This document shows positions 52,733 to 62,333 of a stretch of 64,000 nucleotides of DNA, piece after piece; within the stretch, counting starts at the first letter, position 1; each line of letters opens with the position of its first letter. Below the pieces are notes generated by a model. The model was given only the letters and a program-made list of their open reading frames with translations. It did not search any database and was not told the DNA's origin. A program made the position numbers and the translations under genes. Source of the stretch: Nocardioides insulae DSM 17944 (GTDB taxonomy: Bacteria > Actinomycetota > Actinomycetes > Propionibacteriales > Nocardioidaceae); NCBI RefSeq assembly GCF_000422825.1, contig NZ_AUGU01000016.1, forward strand, positions 62,001 through 126,000, read 5' to 3'.

Positions 52733-53047
52733 ATGTCGTGGATCGTGCTCGTGCTCTCCGGAGCGCTCGAGGCCGTGTGGGCACTCGCCCTGGACAAGTC
52801 CGAGGGGTTCTCCCGGTTGTGGCCCAGCGTAGTGTTCGTGGTCGCGCTGGCGGCCAGCATGGGCGGCTTGGCCTTTGCCCTCCGCGCACTGCCGGTCGGT
52901 ACGGCGTACGCCGTATGGGTCGGTATCGGCGCCGCCCTGACCGTCGTCTACAGCATGGCGACGGGCTCGGAGCCGGTCAGCCTGGCCAAGGTCCTGCTCA
53001 TCCTCGGCCTGGTCGGCTGCGTCGTCGGGCTCAAGCTGGTCCACTGA
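52733..53047 (+). CDS. gdx: Guanidinium exporter Gdx (SugE-type SMR transporter)
   Basis: 104 residues, four helices. The small multidrug resistance family member has the essential Glu13 and Trp16 (GALEAVW), the SugE-like GFSRLWPSVV, and the LPVGTAYAVWVGIGA motif. Gdx works as a dual-topology dimer swapping guanidinium for protons. ATG 52733 follows AGGAG by 5 nt, just behind the guanidine-III aptamer, which strongly supports guanidinium as substrate over drug export. Confidence 0.93.
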   Translation: MSWIVLVLSGALEAVWALALDKSEGFSRLWPSVVFVVALAASMGGLAFALRALPVGTAYAVWVGIGAALTVVYSMATGSEPVSLAKVLLILGLVGCVVGLKLVH

Positions 53048-53118
53048 CGCCGCGAGGACGCGGGTGCATCCTGGGTTCACCACGCACTCGCGCGGCGGCG
53101 ACACGCTCGCACCGATAA

Positions 53119-54429
53119 CTACAGCGTGAAGTGCGGGTTGCCGGTGCCGACCTCCTCGAGGGTGTCGGTGCCGGCGATCGCGGCCCGGGACTCGGCGGCG
53201 GCCCAGCCGAAGACGCCCTTCGACATCGTGCTGAGCTCCTGCTCGGCTCGGGTGGAGAAGACCGCGGCCCGCACCTCGTGGGCGTGCGCGTCCTCGGGCG
53301 AGGCAAGGACGGCGAGCTGGGCCAGGTGCCCGGCCAGCCGATGGTCCCCGGCCTCGGCGAGGACGGCGGCCCGGTCGGCGAGAGCGGCGGCACCTCCGCA
53401 CAGGGCGGCGATCTCGGCCGCCACCGCCGACTCGGGTGCGGGCTTGAGGTGGGCGGGGTTGCCGTCGTACCAGCCGCCGTAGAGTCGCCAGGTGTTGCGG
53501 ACGACGAACTCGGGCTCGTCGTAGACGGGCTGCAGGTAGGGGCGGTCGGCGAGTCCGGCCGGCGGGCGTACCTCGTGGATGGCTTCGAGCACGGTGCCGC
53601 CGCGGTTCATCACCTCGAGGGTCTGCTCGACCAACGTCTCCAGGTAGGCGGCCGTCTCCTCCAGCGCCTGCCGGATCCGGTCGGCCCCCACCACGGGAAC
53701 GCCGTGAGAGCCGAGCATCACCTCGGCGCCGAGGTCGGCCATCCAGCGCAGTGCATGGGCCCACTCCACGGGGTAGCGCTGCACCTTCTGCGGGTTGCCG
53801 GCGTTGGGTGTGACCCAGAGGAACAGGTCGCCCGGGAAGAGCACCTTCGCGTCGGGTAGGTAGCCGACGGTGGCGTCGTCGGTCTCGCCGAGCTGATGGG
53901 TGAGCCGGAGTTCGCGCTCGCCGGCCCGGATGAGGTGCTCGCGCCGGTAGGTGACGTCGGGGATGCGGTACGTCGAGGGCCAGCGGAGCCTGGCGTTGCC
54001 GAACTGGCGCTGGTTGATGATGCCGTTGTAGCCGAGCGTGCGCTGGTAGCGCTCGAAGCGCGGCAGCACGTTCTCGTGGGCGACGACCACCGGCCGTGAC
54101 CGGCCCTGCTGGTCGGCCTCCTCGTCGAAGGGCCCGAGGCCGAAGACGTGGTCGATGTGGCCGTGCGAGTAGACGGCGTAGTGCAGTGGCTCGGGGGTCC
54201 AGCGGCGGACGGCGTCGAAGAAGGCCCGCGCGGTCGGCCGCGGACCGGTGTCGAAGAGCGAGACGCCACCCTCGTGCCGGATCGGGAAGGCGCTGCCGAA
54301 GCCCGGCACCATCGCCACCCCGTCGGCCACCTCCTCGAGGTGACCCACGCCGTACCGACCGATCTCGGAGGCCGTGGCCCGGCCCTGCCAGCAGTCGTCG
54401 GCGAGTTCGAGCAGGGAGCGCTGGGACAT
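53119..54429 (-). CDS. Metallo-beta-lactamase-fold hydrolase, alkyl-sulfatase-like
   Basis: 436 residues. The MBL zinc motif YSHGHIDHVFG is at about residues 87-97, with GETDDATVG and FPGDLFLW downstream. A C-terminal alkyl-sulfatase dimerisation-like segment reads NTWRLYGGWYDGNPAHLKPA. This combination points to a sulfatase-like or related hydrolase; the substrate is not known. CGGAGG lies 4 nt before the ATG. It ends the minus-strand cluster 54505-56338 but with a 75-bp gap. Confidence 0.83.
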   Translation of the reverse strand: MSQRSLLELADDCWQGRATASEIGRYGVGHLEEVADGVAMVPGFGSAFPIRHEGGVSLFDTGPRPTARAFFDAVRRWTPEPLHYAVYSHGHIDHVFGLGPFDEEADQQGRSRPVVVAHENVLPRFERYQRTLGYNGIINQRQFGNARLRWPSTYRIPDVTYRREHLIRAGERELRLTHQLGETDDATVGYLPDAKVLFPGDLFLWVTPNAGNPQKVQRYPVEWAHALRWMADLGAEVMLGSHGVPVVGADRIRQALEETAAYLETLVEQTLEVMNRGGTVLEAIHEVRPPAGLADRPYLQPVYDEPEFVVRNTWRLYGGWYDGNPAHLKPAPESAVAAEIAALCGGAAALADRAAVLAEAGDHRLAGHLAQLAVLASPEDAHAHEVRAAVFSTRAEQELSTMSKGVFGWAAAESRAAIAGTDTLEEVGTGNPHFTL

Positions 54430-54504
54430 GAGACCTCCGGGTCGGGAACGAGAGCATCGCGATCCTGCCTGCTCTGGGTCCCGTTGGGAAGGGCGGCCGC
54501 GACC

Positions 54505-55377
54505 TCAGAGGAACCGGCCGGCCATGGCCGCGGCCCTGGCGCCGTACCCGCCTCCGAAGAGGGCGGCGTGGACGAGCAGTGGGAAGACCTGGTGCAGTGC
54601 GGTGCGCTCCTCCCAGCCCTCGGCGAGCGGGGCGGCCTCCTGGTAGGCGGCCAGCACCTTGGGCAGTTGGGGGAGGCCGAAGAGGGCGAGCATGGCCAGG
54701 TCGACCTCCCGGTGGCCGCCGTACGCCGCCGGGTCGATCACCCGGACGACACCGTCGGCTCCCCACAGGACGTTGCCGTTCCACAGGTCGCCGTGGATGC
54801 GCGCGGGGGGCTCGACGGGCACGAGTTCGGTGAGCCGCCCGATCAGCCGTTCGACGGTGGCGGCATCGGCATCGTCGACGTGACCGCGGTCGCGGGCCAG
54901 CTTGAGGTAAGGCAGCACCCGCCGGACCGCGTAGAACTCCGCCCAGGTGTCGGCGGTGCGGTTGGGCAGCGGCAGCGAACCGATGAACCCGTCCTGCCCG
55001 GGCCCGAGACCGGTGTCACCGAACGCGGCCGCCCCGGCCCCGTGCGTCGCGGCCAGCGCCCGACCGAAGCCCTCGGCCGCCTCCGCGGTGACCTTGCCGG
55101 GTTCGACCCAGGCCAGGATCAGGCAGTCCTCGGCGTCACCGAGCAGCTCCGGGGTGGGTACGCCGCCAGCCTCGGCCAGCCAGCGCAGGCCGGCCGTCTC
55201 CGCGGCGAAGAGCCCCGGGCGTGCGGGGGTGAGTGTCTTCATCAGTGCGGTGGTGCCGTCGTTGAGCCGGAGTTTGGTGGCGGTGGCGATGTCGCCGCCG
55301 GCGACCGGGGCGGTCGACACGACCGCTCGGCCGAGCAGTTCCTCCGCGCGGCGGGCGACGGTGGGCTGCCGGGTCAT
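54505..55377 (-). CDS. Fructosamine-3-kinase-like protein
   Basis: 290-residue aminoglycoside-kinase-fold protein. ATP-site Lys in TALMKTLTP, catalytic loop ARIHGDLWNGNVLW, and metal-binding VIDPAAYGGHREVDLAML. The family phosphorylates sugar adducts on proteins to reverse glycation (family knowledge). ATG overlaps the phosphatase stop by 4 bp; the same pairing of tyrosine phosphatase and fructosamine kinase is widespread in bacteria. Confidence 0.88.
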   Translation of the reverse strand: MTRQPTVARRAEELLGRAVVSTAPVAGGDIATATKLRLNDGTTALMKTLTPARPGLFAAETAGLRWLAEAGGVPTPELLGDAEDCLILAWVEPGKVTAEAAEGFGRALAATHGAGAAAFGDTGLGPGQDGFIGSLPLPNRTADTWAEFYAVRRVLPYLKLARDRGHVDDADAATVERLIGRLTELVPVEPPARIHGDLWNGNVLWGADGVVRVIDPAAYGGHREVDLAMLALFGLPQLPKVLAAYQEAAPLAEGWEERTALHQVFPLLVHAALFGGGYGARAAAMAGRFL

Positions 55378-55949
55378 GAGAGGTCCGCCTCCGCCTCCGA
55401 CTGCCGCTGCGACTGCCGCTGCGACTGCCGCTGCGACTCCGCCGCGGCGGAGCCGGGTCGGTGCTGCGACTCGGACAGGGCGTCGACGAGCGCGTCGGTC
55501 GTGCGCTCCACCATGGCCAGCACCTCCTGGAATCCGTCGCCACCACCGTAGTAGGGGTCGGGCACCTCGTCGCCGGTGCCGATCGGATCGAAGTCGCGGA
55601 ACAGGTGCACCCGCTCGCTGTGCCCGCCGATGTCGGCGAGGTTGGCGGCGTCCATGGCGAGCACCAGGTCGAAACCGTCGCGGCGGTCGGGCTCGAAGTG
55701 TTGGGCCCGGTGCCGGGACGGGTCGTAGCCGGCCGCGCGCAGGGTGGCCGCGGCGCGGGAGTCCATCGGCTCACCCACGTGCCAACTGCCTGTCCCCGAG
55801 CTGCCGATCTCGACCCGGTCCGCGAGCCCGGCGGCGGCGACCTTGGCGCGCAGCACCACGTCGGCCATCGGCGAGCGGCAGATGTTGCCCAGGCAGACCA
55901 GCATCACGGCGTACCGACCGGGCCGGTGCGGGTGGGGGAGGACCGGCAT
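55374..55949 (-). CDS. Low-molecular-weight protein tyrosine phosphatase with QSQR-repeat tail
   Basis: 191 residues. The P-loop VCLGNICRSP has catalytic Cys19 and Arg25; the general acid lies in EVPDPYYGG. The family normally ends near residue 160; here a tail of about 30 residues contains three QSQR units and a short acidic end. The tail is encoded by a 12-bp tandem repeat (55399-55434). ATG overlaps the holin-like gene stop. Confidence 0.9.
   Translation of the reverse strand: MPVLPHPHRPGRYAVMLVCLGNICRSPMADVVLRAKVAAAGLADRVEIGSSGTGSWHVGEPMDSRAAATLRAAGYDPSRHRAQHFEPDRRDGFDLVLAMDAANLADIGGHSERVHLFRDFDPIGTGDEVPDPYYGGGDGFQEVLAMVERTTDALVDALSESQHRPGSAAAESQRQSQRQSQRQSEAEADLS
55399..55434. repeat. 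12-bp tandem repeat in phosphatase tail
   Basis: Three exact copies of GACTGCCGCTGC (plus strand), in frame, encoding Gln-Ser-Gln-Arg repeats of the minus-strand gene. Confidence 0.95.
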
Positions 55950-56338
55950 CAGTCGTCGCCCAGCAGGACGTCGACGCCCCAGGTGACCAGGCTGATGATG
56001 AGGCCGCCGGCGACGGCGGTCCAGAAGCCGTCGACCTCGAAGCCGAGGTCGAAGAGGTCGGAGAGCCAGTCGGTGAGCTGGAGCATCAGCGCATTGATGA
56101 CCACCAGGAACAGGCCCAGGGTGAGCACGATGAGCGGCAGTGAGAGCAGTTTGACCACCGGCTTCACCACCGCGCTGACCAGGCCCAGGATGAGCGCGAC
56201 GATCACCAGCGGGAGCCACTTCTCCTCGAACTCGGCCTGGAAGTCCCCGGTCGGCCCGGCGAACCAGATGCCGTCGAGCATCCAGGTCGCCACGGCGAGG
56301 GCGATGACGTTGGTGAGGAGCCAGGCGATCAAGCGCAT
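55949..56338 (-). CDS. Holin-like (Phage_holin_4_2) four-TM membrane protein
   Basis: 129 residues. Four hydrophobic segments: MRLIAWLLTNVIALAVATWML, LPLVIVALILGLVSAVV, LLSLPLIVLTLGLFLVVINA and AVAGGLIISLVTWGVDVLLG (abbreviated). Matches chromosomal members of the family, of unknown function. The stop overlaps the phosphatase ATG. An upstream extension of the frame is not supported. Confidence 0.85.
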   Translation of the reverse strand: MRLIAWLLTNVIALAVATWMLDGIWFAGPTGDFQAEFEEKWLPLVIVALILGLVSAVVKPVVKLLSLPLIVLTLGLFLVVINALMLQLTDWLSDLFDLGFEVDGFWTAVAGGLIISLVTWGVDVLLGDD

Positions 56339-56457
56339 TGCTCCAGTCAAGCAGAGCGGCCCACGCCGAGCGCCGGGTCCGCGACCCCGAGGCCGGGGAC
56401 TGTGACCTGGCCCGGGTCTGGCCCGGACAGCCGACGGTGGCAGGATCCAGCGGCTGG

Positions 56458-57141
56458 TCAGCAGAGGTCGAGGGCCTCCAGGATGTCCATCTCGGCCCCC
56501 GCGAGATGGTCGGTGAGGAACACCTGGGCGGACTCGGTGTCGCCGTCCTCCAGCAGGTCGAGCAGGGCGAGGTGGGTGTCCGCCTGGTCGTGGGCGTTGC
56601 GGCGCAGCCGGGCCACCTGGGCGAGGGCGACCTTCAGTTCTCCCACCAGCGACTCCTCCATCGCGACCAGCCGGGGAGACCCGGTGAGTCCGACGAGCGA
56701 GACGTGGAAGGCCAGGTGGCGCTCGTTGAGCTCCTGGTAGCTCCCGCCATCGGCAACCGCCCGGGTGTACGCCGTCAGCGCCTCGCGCACCGCCGCGCGG
56801 GACGCCTCCGGGGCGCTGGCCCACCGGCCCACGCCGGCGCCCTCGAGCACGAGTCGGGCCCGGCAGACGTCGCGGACCGATCCGGCCTCGGGGCGCGCGA
56901 CGGTGACGCCCCGGTGCGGGGCCCGCGTGGCCAGGCCTTCGGCGACGAGCACCGTCAGTGCCTCCCGCACCGTGGACCGGGCCACGCCGAGGGCGTCGGC
57001 GAGGGCCACCTCGCGGATCGGGCTGCCGCCCTCCAGTTCGCCCTCGAAGATCCTGCGGCGGAGCTCGGCGGTGACCTTGGCCACGGTCGACGGCGGTTCC
57101 ACGGTCAGAGGTGCTGGGAGCGGACTGTGCGGGTCGGACAT
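56458..57141 (-). CDS. GntR/FadR-type transcriptional regulator (FCD domain)
   Basis: 227 residues. N-terminal winged helix (LRRRIFEGELEGGSPIREVALADALG core, ARSTVREAL) and an all-helical FCD ligand domain with the His/Asp residues typical of metal-binding members (ELNERHLAFHVSLVG, HDQADTHLALLDLL). These bind small carboxylates. It is divergent from the vanZ-like gene; ATG 57150, three codons upstream, is an alternative start. The regulon is unknown. Confidence 0.88.
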   Translation of the reverse strand: MSDPHSPLPAPLTVEPPSTVAKVTAELRRRIFEGELEGGSPIREVALADALGVARSTVREALTVLVAEGLATRAPHRGVTVARPEAGSVRDVCRARLVLEGAGVGRWASAPEASRAAVREALTAYTRAVADGGSYQELNERHLAFHVSLVGLTGSPRLVAMEESLVGELKVALAQVARLRRNAHDQADTHLALLDLLEDGDTESAQVFLTDHLAGAEMDILEALDLC

Positions 57142-57168
57142 GAGCCCCATTCTGCGCTGCCGGGCAGG

Positions 57169-57174
57169 TAGCGT
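57169..57174 (+). promoter_or_regulatory. -10 hexamer TAGCGT, leaderless vanZ-like gene
   Basis: 7 nt before the GTG at 57182. Confidence 0.5.
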
Positions 57175-57181
57175 CTCCGGG

Positions 57182-57790
57182 GTGTTTCCGGTGGGTGGTG
57201 TGGGCGTGATGCTGCTGGGGGCAGTCGTGTCCGGACTGGTCTGCCTCGGCGTCGCTCGGCTGCTCGCCCCGCGCTGGGGCTGGGTGCCGGCCCTGGTCGT
57301 GACGGGCTTCGTCTGGTCGCTGACCGTGGTCGCCCTGGTCACCCTGATCCCTTACGGCGGCGCGCCGGGGTGGGTGTTCGCCGAGGACCGCCTGCCGTAC
57401 TGCTCGACCGACATCGGGGGCCCGGCTCCGGACGGATTCTGGATCTTCCCCAGCGGCCAGCGTCTGCTCAACATGGTCCTCTTCGCCCCGTCGGGCGCCC
57501 TCGCGGTGCTTGCCGTGGCGGCGGTGACCCGGCGATGGCGGGTCGCTGTGCTCCTCGCGCCGGCCTGCTGGCTGGGGCTGGCGGCGTACTCGTTCCTGAT
57601 CGAGCTGGTCCAGCTCGAACTCGCCCGGCTGGACCGGGCCTGCGACCTCACCGACTGGGTCGACAACGTCCTGGGTGCCACCCTCGGCCTGCTCCTCGGG
57701 TTGGCCCTGCTGCCGGTGCTGCGCCCCTGGCGGAGGCCGGTGGAGGGCAAGGAGGCGCTGCCCGCGAAGGACTCGCCAGGACGCCTCTAG
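57182..57790 (+). CDS. VanZ-family membrane protein
   Basis: 202 residues with five hydrophobic segments. The VanZ pattern is LLNMVLFAPSGALA and IELVQLELARLDRACDLTDW, followed by DNVLGATLGLLLG. The role of most VanZ proteins is unknown (teicoplanin resistance in one case). GTG start is set by the leaderless -10. The only other frame extends into the GntR gene and is rejected. Confidence 0.85.
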   Translation: MFPVGGVGVMLLGAVVSGLVCLGVARLLAPRWGWVPALVVTGFVWSLTVVALVTLIPYGGAPGWVFAEDRLPYCSTDIGGPAPDGFWIFPSGQRLLNMVLFAPSGALAVLAVAAVTRRWRVAVLLAPACWLGLAAYSFLIELVQLELARLDRACDLTDWVDNVLGATLGLLLGLALLPVLRPWRRPVEGKEALPAKDSPGRL

Positions 57791-57900
57791 ACGGGATGAA
57801 CAGACGCCATCACGCCACGGGAGGCGTCAGTGTGATGCTGTCCGGTGCTGCGTGTTCTGGGGTGCCGCGGAGCAGGGATACGCCCCACTCGCACGCCCTC

Positions 57901-57906
57901 TAGGGT
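57901..57906 (+). promoter_or_regulatory. -10 hexamer TAGGGT, leaderless aminotransferase
   Basis: 6 nt before the ATG at 57913. Confidence 0.55.
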
Positions 57907-57912
57907 GTGGCC

Positions 57913-59001
57913 ATGACCGCGCCCCAGCCCCGTCCCACCGTGCTGAACATCCCGCCCTACGTCGCGGGCAAGGCGCCGGTGGAACGCCCGGGTCTGGTGT
58001 CGTACAAGCTCTCCTCGAACGAGAATCCCTACCCGCCGCTGCCAGGCGTGTTGGAGGCCGCCGAGAGGGCGGCGGCCACCATGAACCGCTATCCGGACAT
58101 GGGTAACGCCCGCCTCTTCGCCGCCCTCTCGGAGACCTTCGACGTGCCGGTCGAGGACCTGGCGGTGGGCACCGGGTCGGTGGGGTTGCTCTATGGGCTG
58201 ATCGCCGCGTTCTGTCAGCCGGGCGAGGAGGTGGTCTACGCCTGGCGTTCGTTCGAGGCCTACCCGATCGCCGTGCTCGCCGGCGGAGCCACCTCGGTGC
58301 AGGTGCCGCTGCTGCCGGACGGACGGCACGACCTGGCCGCGATGGCCGCGGCAGTCACCGAGCGCACCAGGGTGGTGCTGCTGTGCACACCGAACAACCC
58401 CACCGGGCCCGCCCTGACCCAGCAGGAGGTCGACGACTTCCTGGCGGCGGTGCCGCCCGAGGTGCTGGTGGTGATCGACGAGGCCTACGTCGAGTTCGTC
58501 CGGCTGGAAGGAGCGGTCGACGGACTGGCGACCTACCGCGCCCACGACAACGTGCTGCTCACCCGTACCTTCTCCAAGGCCTACGGGCTGGCCGGCTTCC
58601 GGGTCGGGTACGCCGTGGGTCCGGCCCCGATCGCCGCGGCGCTGCGGGCGGTGGCCCTGCCGTTCGGGGTGTCCGCCGTGGCGGAGGCGGCCGCGGTGGC
58701 CTCGCTGGCCGCCCGGGACGAACTCCTGGAGCGGGTCGAGGCGCTGGTGGCGGAGCGGACCCGGGTGCATGCGGGCCTGCGCGAATTGGGCTGGCCGGTC
58801 CCCGACCCGCAGGGCAACTTCGTATGGTTCGGATTCCCGGGCGAGTCGGCGGCGATCGCCGCCTTCGCGACCGCCGCCGAGGAACGCCGACTGATGGTCC
58901 GGCCCCTCGGCACCGATGGCCTCCGGGTCACCATCGGCGAACCCGAGGCCAACGACCGCCTGCTCGCGCTGGCCGGCGACCTCCGCGCTCCGTCAGCCTG
59001 A
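57913..59001 (+). CDS. Histidinol-phosphate/aromatic aminotransferase, HisC-like
   Basis: 362-residue PLP enzyme of fold type I. It has KLSSNENPYPPLP, TPNNPTGPAL, VVIDEAYVEF, the PLP Lys in TRTFSKAYGLAGFRVGY, and the C-terminal MVRPLG...RVTIGEPEAND. It lies outside a his operon, so it may be the aromatic-amino-acid (Pat-type) branch or a second HisC. ATG 57913 is chosen by the leaderless -10; GTG 57907 would add two residues. Confidence 0.9.
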   Translation: MTAPQPRPTVLNIPPYVAGKAPVERPGLVSYKLSSNENPYPPLPGVLEAAERAAATMNRYPDMGNARLFAALSETFDVPVEDLAVGTGSVGLLYGLIAAFCQPGEEVVYAWRSFEAYPIAVLAGGATSVQVPLLPDGRHDLAAMAAAVTERTRVVLLCTPNNPTGPALTQQEVDDFLAAVPPEVLVVIDEAYVEFVRLEGAVDGLATYRAHDNVLLTRTFSKAYGLAGFRVGYAVGPAPIAAALRAVALPFGVSAVAEAAAVASLAARDELLERVEALVAERTRVHAGLRELGWPVPDPQGNFVWFGFPGESAAIAAFATAAEERRLMVRPLGTDGLRVTIGEPEANDRLLALAGDLRAPSA

Positions 59002-59158
59002 CAGCCCGGCCTGACAGCCCGGCCAGACCCCCGACAGCCCCGGACGCCGCGGGAAGCCGCGGGACGGGCACGCCTGCGCCCGCGCGCGCGAGCGTGATGA
59101 ACTGTCCTCGAAGCCTGTGCTCGAACCCAGTGCTCGTCCCGCTCCCGGAGGTCCTCCC

Positions 59159-60001
59159 GTGTCCCAGCCCACTCCACCCCCGGGGTGGTACCCCGACGGC
59201 TCCGGCCAGCAGCGCTACTGGAACGGCAGCGCCTGGAGCGACCAGACCCGGCCGCAGCCCCCTGCACAGCCTCCGCTCCCGCCGAGCGGGCCCACCGGTC
59301 CGCCGCCGGGCAGCCCGCCTCAGAACCCCTACGCCCAGCAGGCTCCCCATCAGCCCTCGCAGCAGCCCGCGCAGCAGCCGGGCAACCCCTACGCCGGTCC
59401 CTCGGGCCCGCCGCCGGGTGTTCCCTACGGCGTCGCGGGAGCGGGGTACGCCGGTCCGGGGCAGCCGCCGAAGGGGCGCAAGGGGCTGATGATCGGCCTG
59501 ATCGCGGTGGGCGGTGTCGCGGTCGTGGCCGCGATCGCGGTGTTGGTGTTCGCACTGGCCGGGGGAGGCGGGCCGGGCGACCCGGAGGACGTCGCCGACG
59601 AGGCGCTGTCCGCCATGGCCGACGGCGACCTGGAGGGTGTGTGCGAGTTGATGTCCTCCGAAGCCCAGGAACAGTTGTTCGATGAGATCAAGGCCTCCGA
59701 CTGCGCGGGGCTGGGGGCCGCCATGGACGAGGCCCTGGGCACCGAGGCGCTGGGGGTCTCCTTCAGCGACATCCTCGAGGACCTCGAGATCGACTACGAG
59801 ATCACCGACAGTTCGGTCGACGGCGACACCGCGTCGGTGGACTACACCCAGACCGTCGAGTACACCGGCGACAACCAGATGCTCGCCTCCGCCTTCGAGT
59901 CCGCCTTCGAGTCGGAGTCCGGGAGTCAGACGCTGCCCCTGGTGGAGGAGGACGGCGAGTGGCGGATCGGTGGCGAGGTCGGGCTGCTGAGCGGGTTCTG
60001 A
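59159..60001 (+). CDS. DUF2510 protein with Pro/Gln linker, TM helix and exported domain
   Basis: 280 residues. N-terminal DUF2510 (GWYPDGSGQQRYWNGSAW) faces the cytosol, then a Pro/Gln-rich linker of about 80 residues, one helix (LMIGLIAVGGVAVVAAIAVLV), and an acidic exported domain resembling DUF4878 (DVADEALSAMADGDLEGVCELM). Function unknown; such proteins are common in actinobacterial envelopes. GTG follows GGAGG by 7 nt. The stop lies within an 11-bp tandem repeat. Confidence 0.85.
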   Translation: MSQPTPPPGWYPDGSGQQRYWNGSAWSDQTRPQPPAQPPLPPSGPTGPPPGSPPQNPYAQQAPHQPSQQPAQQPGNPYAGPSGPPPGVPYGVAGAGYAGPGQPPKGRKGLMIGLIAVGGVAVVAAIAVLVFALAGGGGPGDPEDVADEALSAMADGDLEGVCELMSSEAQEQLFDEIKASDCAGLGAAMDEALGTEALGVSFSDILEDLEIDYEITDSSVDGDTASVDYTQTVEYTGDNQMLASAFESAFESESGSQTLPLVEEDGEWRIGGEVGLLSGF

Positions 60002-60039
60002 GCGGGTTCTGGGCGGGCTCTGGGCGGGCTCTGGGCGGT
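59989..60039. repeat. 11-bp tandem repeat over the DUF2510 stop codon
   Basis: GAGCGGGTTCT twice, then GGGCGGGCTCT twice, then a partial. Because 11 is not a multiple of three, copy changes would alter the C-terminus. Confidence 0.85.
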
Positions 60040-60046
60040 TCGCCTC

Positions 60047-60080
60047 CTCCGCCGTGGCCGATGCATCGGCCACGGCGGAG
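60047..60080. terminator. 34-bp perfect palindrome, terminator-like
   Basis: CTCCGCCGTGGCCGATG followed by its exact reverse complement, centre ATGCAT. No T-run. It ends the DUF2510 transcript. Confidence 0.75.
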
Positions 60081-60142
60081 TGACGGTTGCGACCGGAACC
60101 CCCACTATTGGTCAAGATTTCAACCAGACCCCCGCGAGAGCC

Positions 60143-60148
60143 TAGACT
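60143..60148 (+). promoter_or_regulatory. -10 hexamer TAGACT, leaderless hydroquinone reductase
   Basis: 7 nt before the ATG at 60156. Confidence 0.55.
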
Positions 60149-60155
60149 CAGAGGC

Positions 60156-61130
<975 letters not shown>

Positions 61131-61145
61131 GGCCCGCTGAGGGCC

Positions 61146-61151
61146 TACCGT
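61146..61151 (+). promoter_or_regulatory. -10 hexamer TACCGT, leaderless CDF transporter
   Basis: 6 nt before the GTG at 61158. Confidence 0.5.
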
Positions 61152-61157
61152 GGACGG

Positions 61158-62093
61158 GTGGGACACGGACACGGCCACGGCCACGGCGCGCAGGGGCACG
61201 CCGCCGGGCGGAGCAGTGACCGGCGGCGACTGAAGTTCGCCCTCGGACTCACCTCCGCGGTGCTGGTGGTCCAGCTGATCGGATCCTGGCTGGCCGGGTC
61301 GCTGGCGCTGCTGGCCGACGCCGGGCACATGGCGACCGACTCGATCGCGCTCCTGGTGGCCCTGGCGGCGTCGTACGTCGCCGGGATCCGGCCGGGCCCG
61401 CGCTCGACCTTCGGCTTCCATCGGGTCGAGATCCTGGCGGTGGTGGTCAACGCCCTGGTGCTCTTCGGGGTCTGCGGCACGATCGTGTACGCCGCCGTCG
61501 GGCGCCTCGCGGACCCCGAGCCGGTCGACGCCGGCCTGCTGGTCGTCTTCGCGGCCGTCGGCATGGCGGCCAACGCGGTCAGCCTGATCGTGCTGCAGCG
61601 TAGCGAGAGCGGATCGCTCAACCTGAAGGCCGCCGCCACCGAGGTGCTGGCGGACCTGATCGGATCTGTCTGTGCGCTGGCCGCCGGCCTGCTCATCCTG
61701 GCGTTCGGTTGGCTGCGCGCCGACCCGCTCGCGTCGCTGTTGATCGCCGCCCTGATCGTTCCGCGGGCGATCATCCTGCTGCGCGACGCCGCCGTGGTCC
61801 TGCTCGAACTCGCTCCCCGCGGCCTGGATCTGAACGAGGTCCAGAGCGCCCTCGGCGAGGTCGAGGGCGTCACCGAGGTGCACGACCTGCACGCCTGGAC
61901 CATCACCAGCGGCCTGCCCTGCCTCTCGGTCCACGTCACCGTCACCGATGCCGCCCTCGCCGCCCGCGGCGTCGGCGCCGTCCTGGACGACCTGGGCCGC
62001 CTGGTGGCCGACCGCTTCGGCGTCCGCCACGCCACCTTCCAGGTCGAGCCGGCCTCCCATCGCGCCCACGAGGATCTCGGCGAGGTGCACTGA
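61158..62093 (+). CDS. Cation diffusion facilitator (Zn/Co/Cd efflux)
   Basis: 311 residues, six helices. A His/Gly-rich N-terminus (GHGHGHGHGAQGH) precedes the metal-site motifs LLADAGHMATDSIAL and AAATEVLADLIGS, then a cytosolic ferredoxin-like domain (VHDLHAWTI). Likely an antiporter for zinc or related ions; the metal is not identified. Monocistronic. Confidence 0.9.
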   Translation: MGHGHGHGHGAQGHAAGRSSDRRRLKFALGLTSAVLVVQLIGSWLAGSLALLADAGHMATDSIALLVALAASYVAGIRPGPRSTFGFHRVEILAVVVNALVLFGVCGTIVYAAVGRLADPEPVDAGLLVVFAAVGMAANAVSLIVLQRSESGSLNLKAAATEVLADLIGSVCALAAGLLILAFGWLRADPLASLLIAALIVPRAIILLRDAAVVLLELAPRGLDLNEVQSALGEVEGVTEVHDLHAWTITSGLPCLSVHVTVTDAALAARGVGAVLDDLGRLVADRFGVRHATFQVEPASHRAHEDLGEVH

Positions 62094-62180
62094 GAAGGCG
62101 CCCGGCCGCGGCCGGAGTGGCCGGGTGAGGTCGGCGACACGGCGATGTGTGGACGTGCCTCCTCGACGCGGGCCCGCCGG

Positions 62181-62210
62181 TTCGGCCACTCTGGATCCGG
62201 CGGGTAGGTT
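62181..62210 (+). promoter_or_regulatory. Tentative promoter of pdhA operon
   Basis: TTCGGC and TAGGTT with an 18-nt spacer, about 124 bp before the pdhA ATG. This would give a leader of over 100 nt. Confidence 0.3.
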
Positions 62211-62333
62211 GGGACCCGCATCATGTGGGGCAGATCACAGTCCACGCCACCCCGGTGGGCGAGCTGTCCCAGCCAAAACCGTGCGAGGACGCGGCGATCC
62301 CGCGGCAGCGCACCCGACTGATGAGGATGCGTC

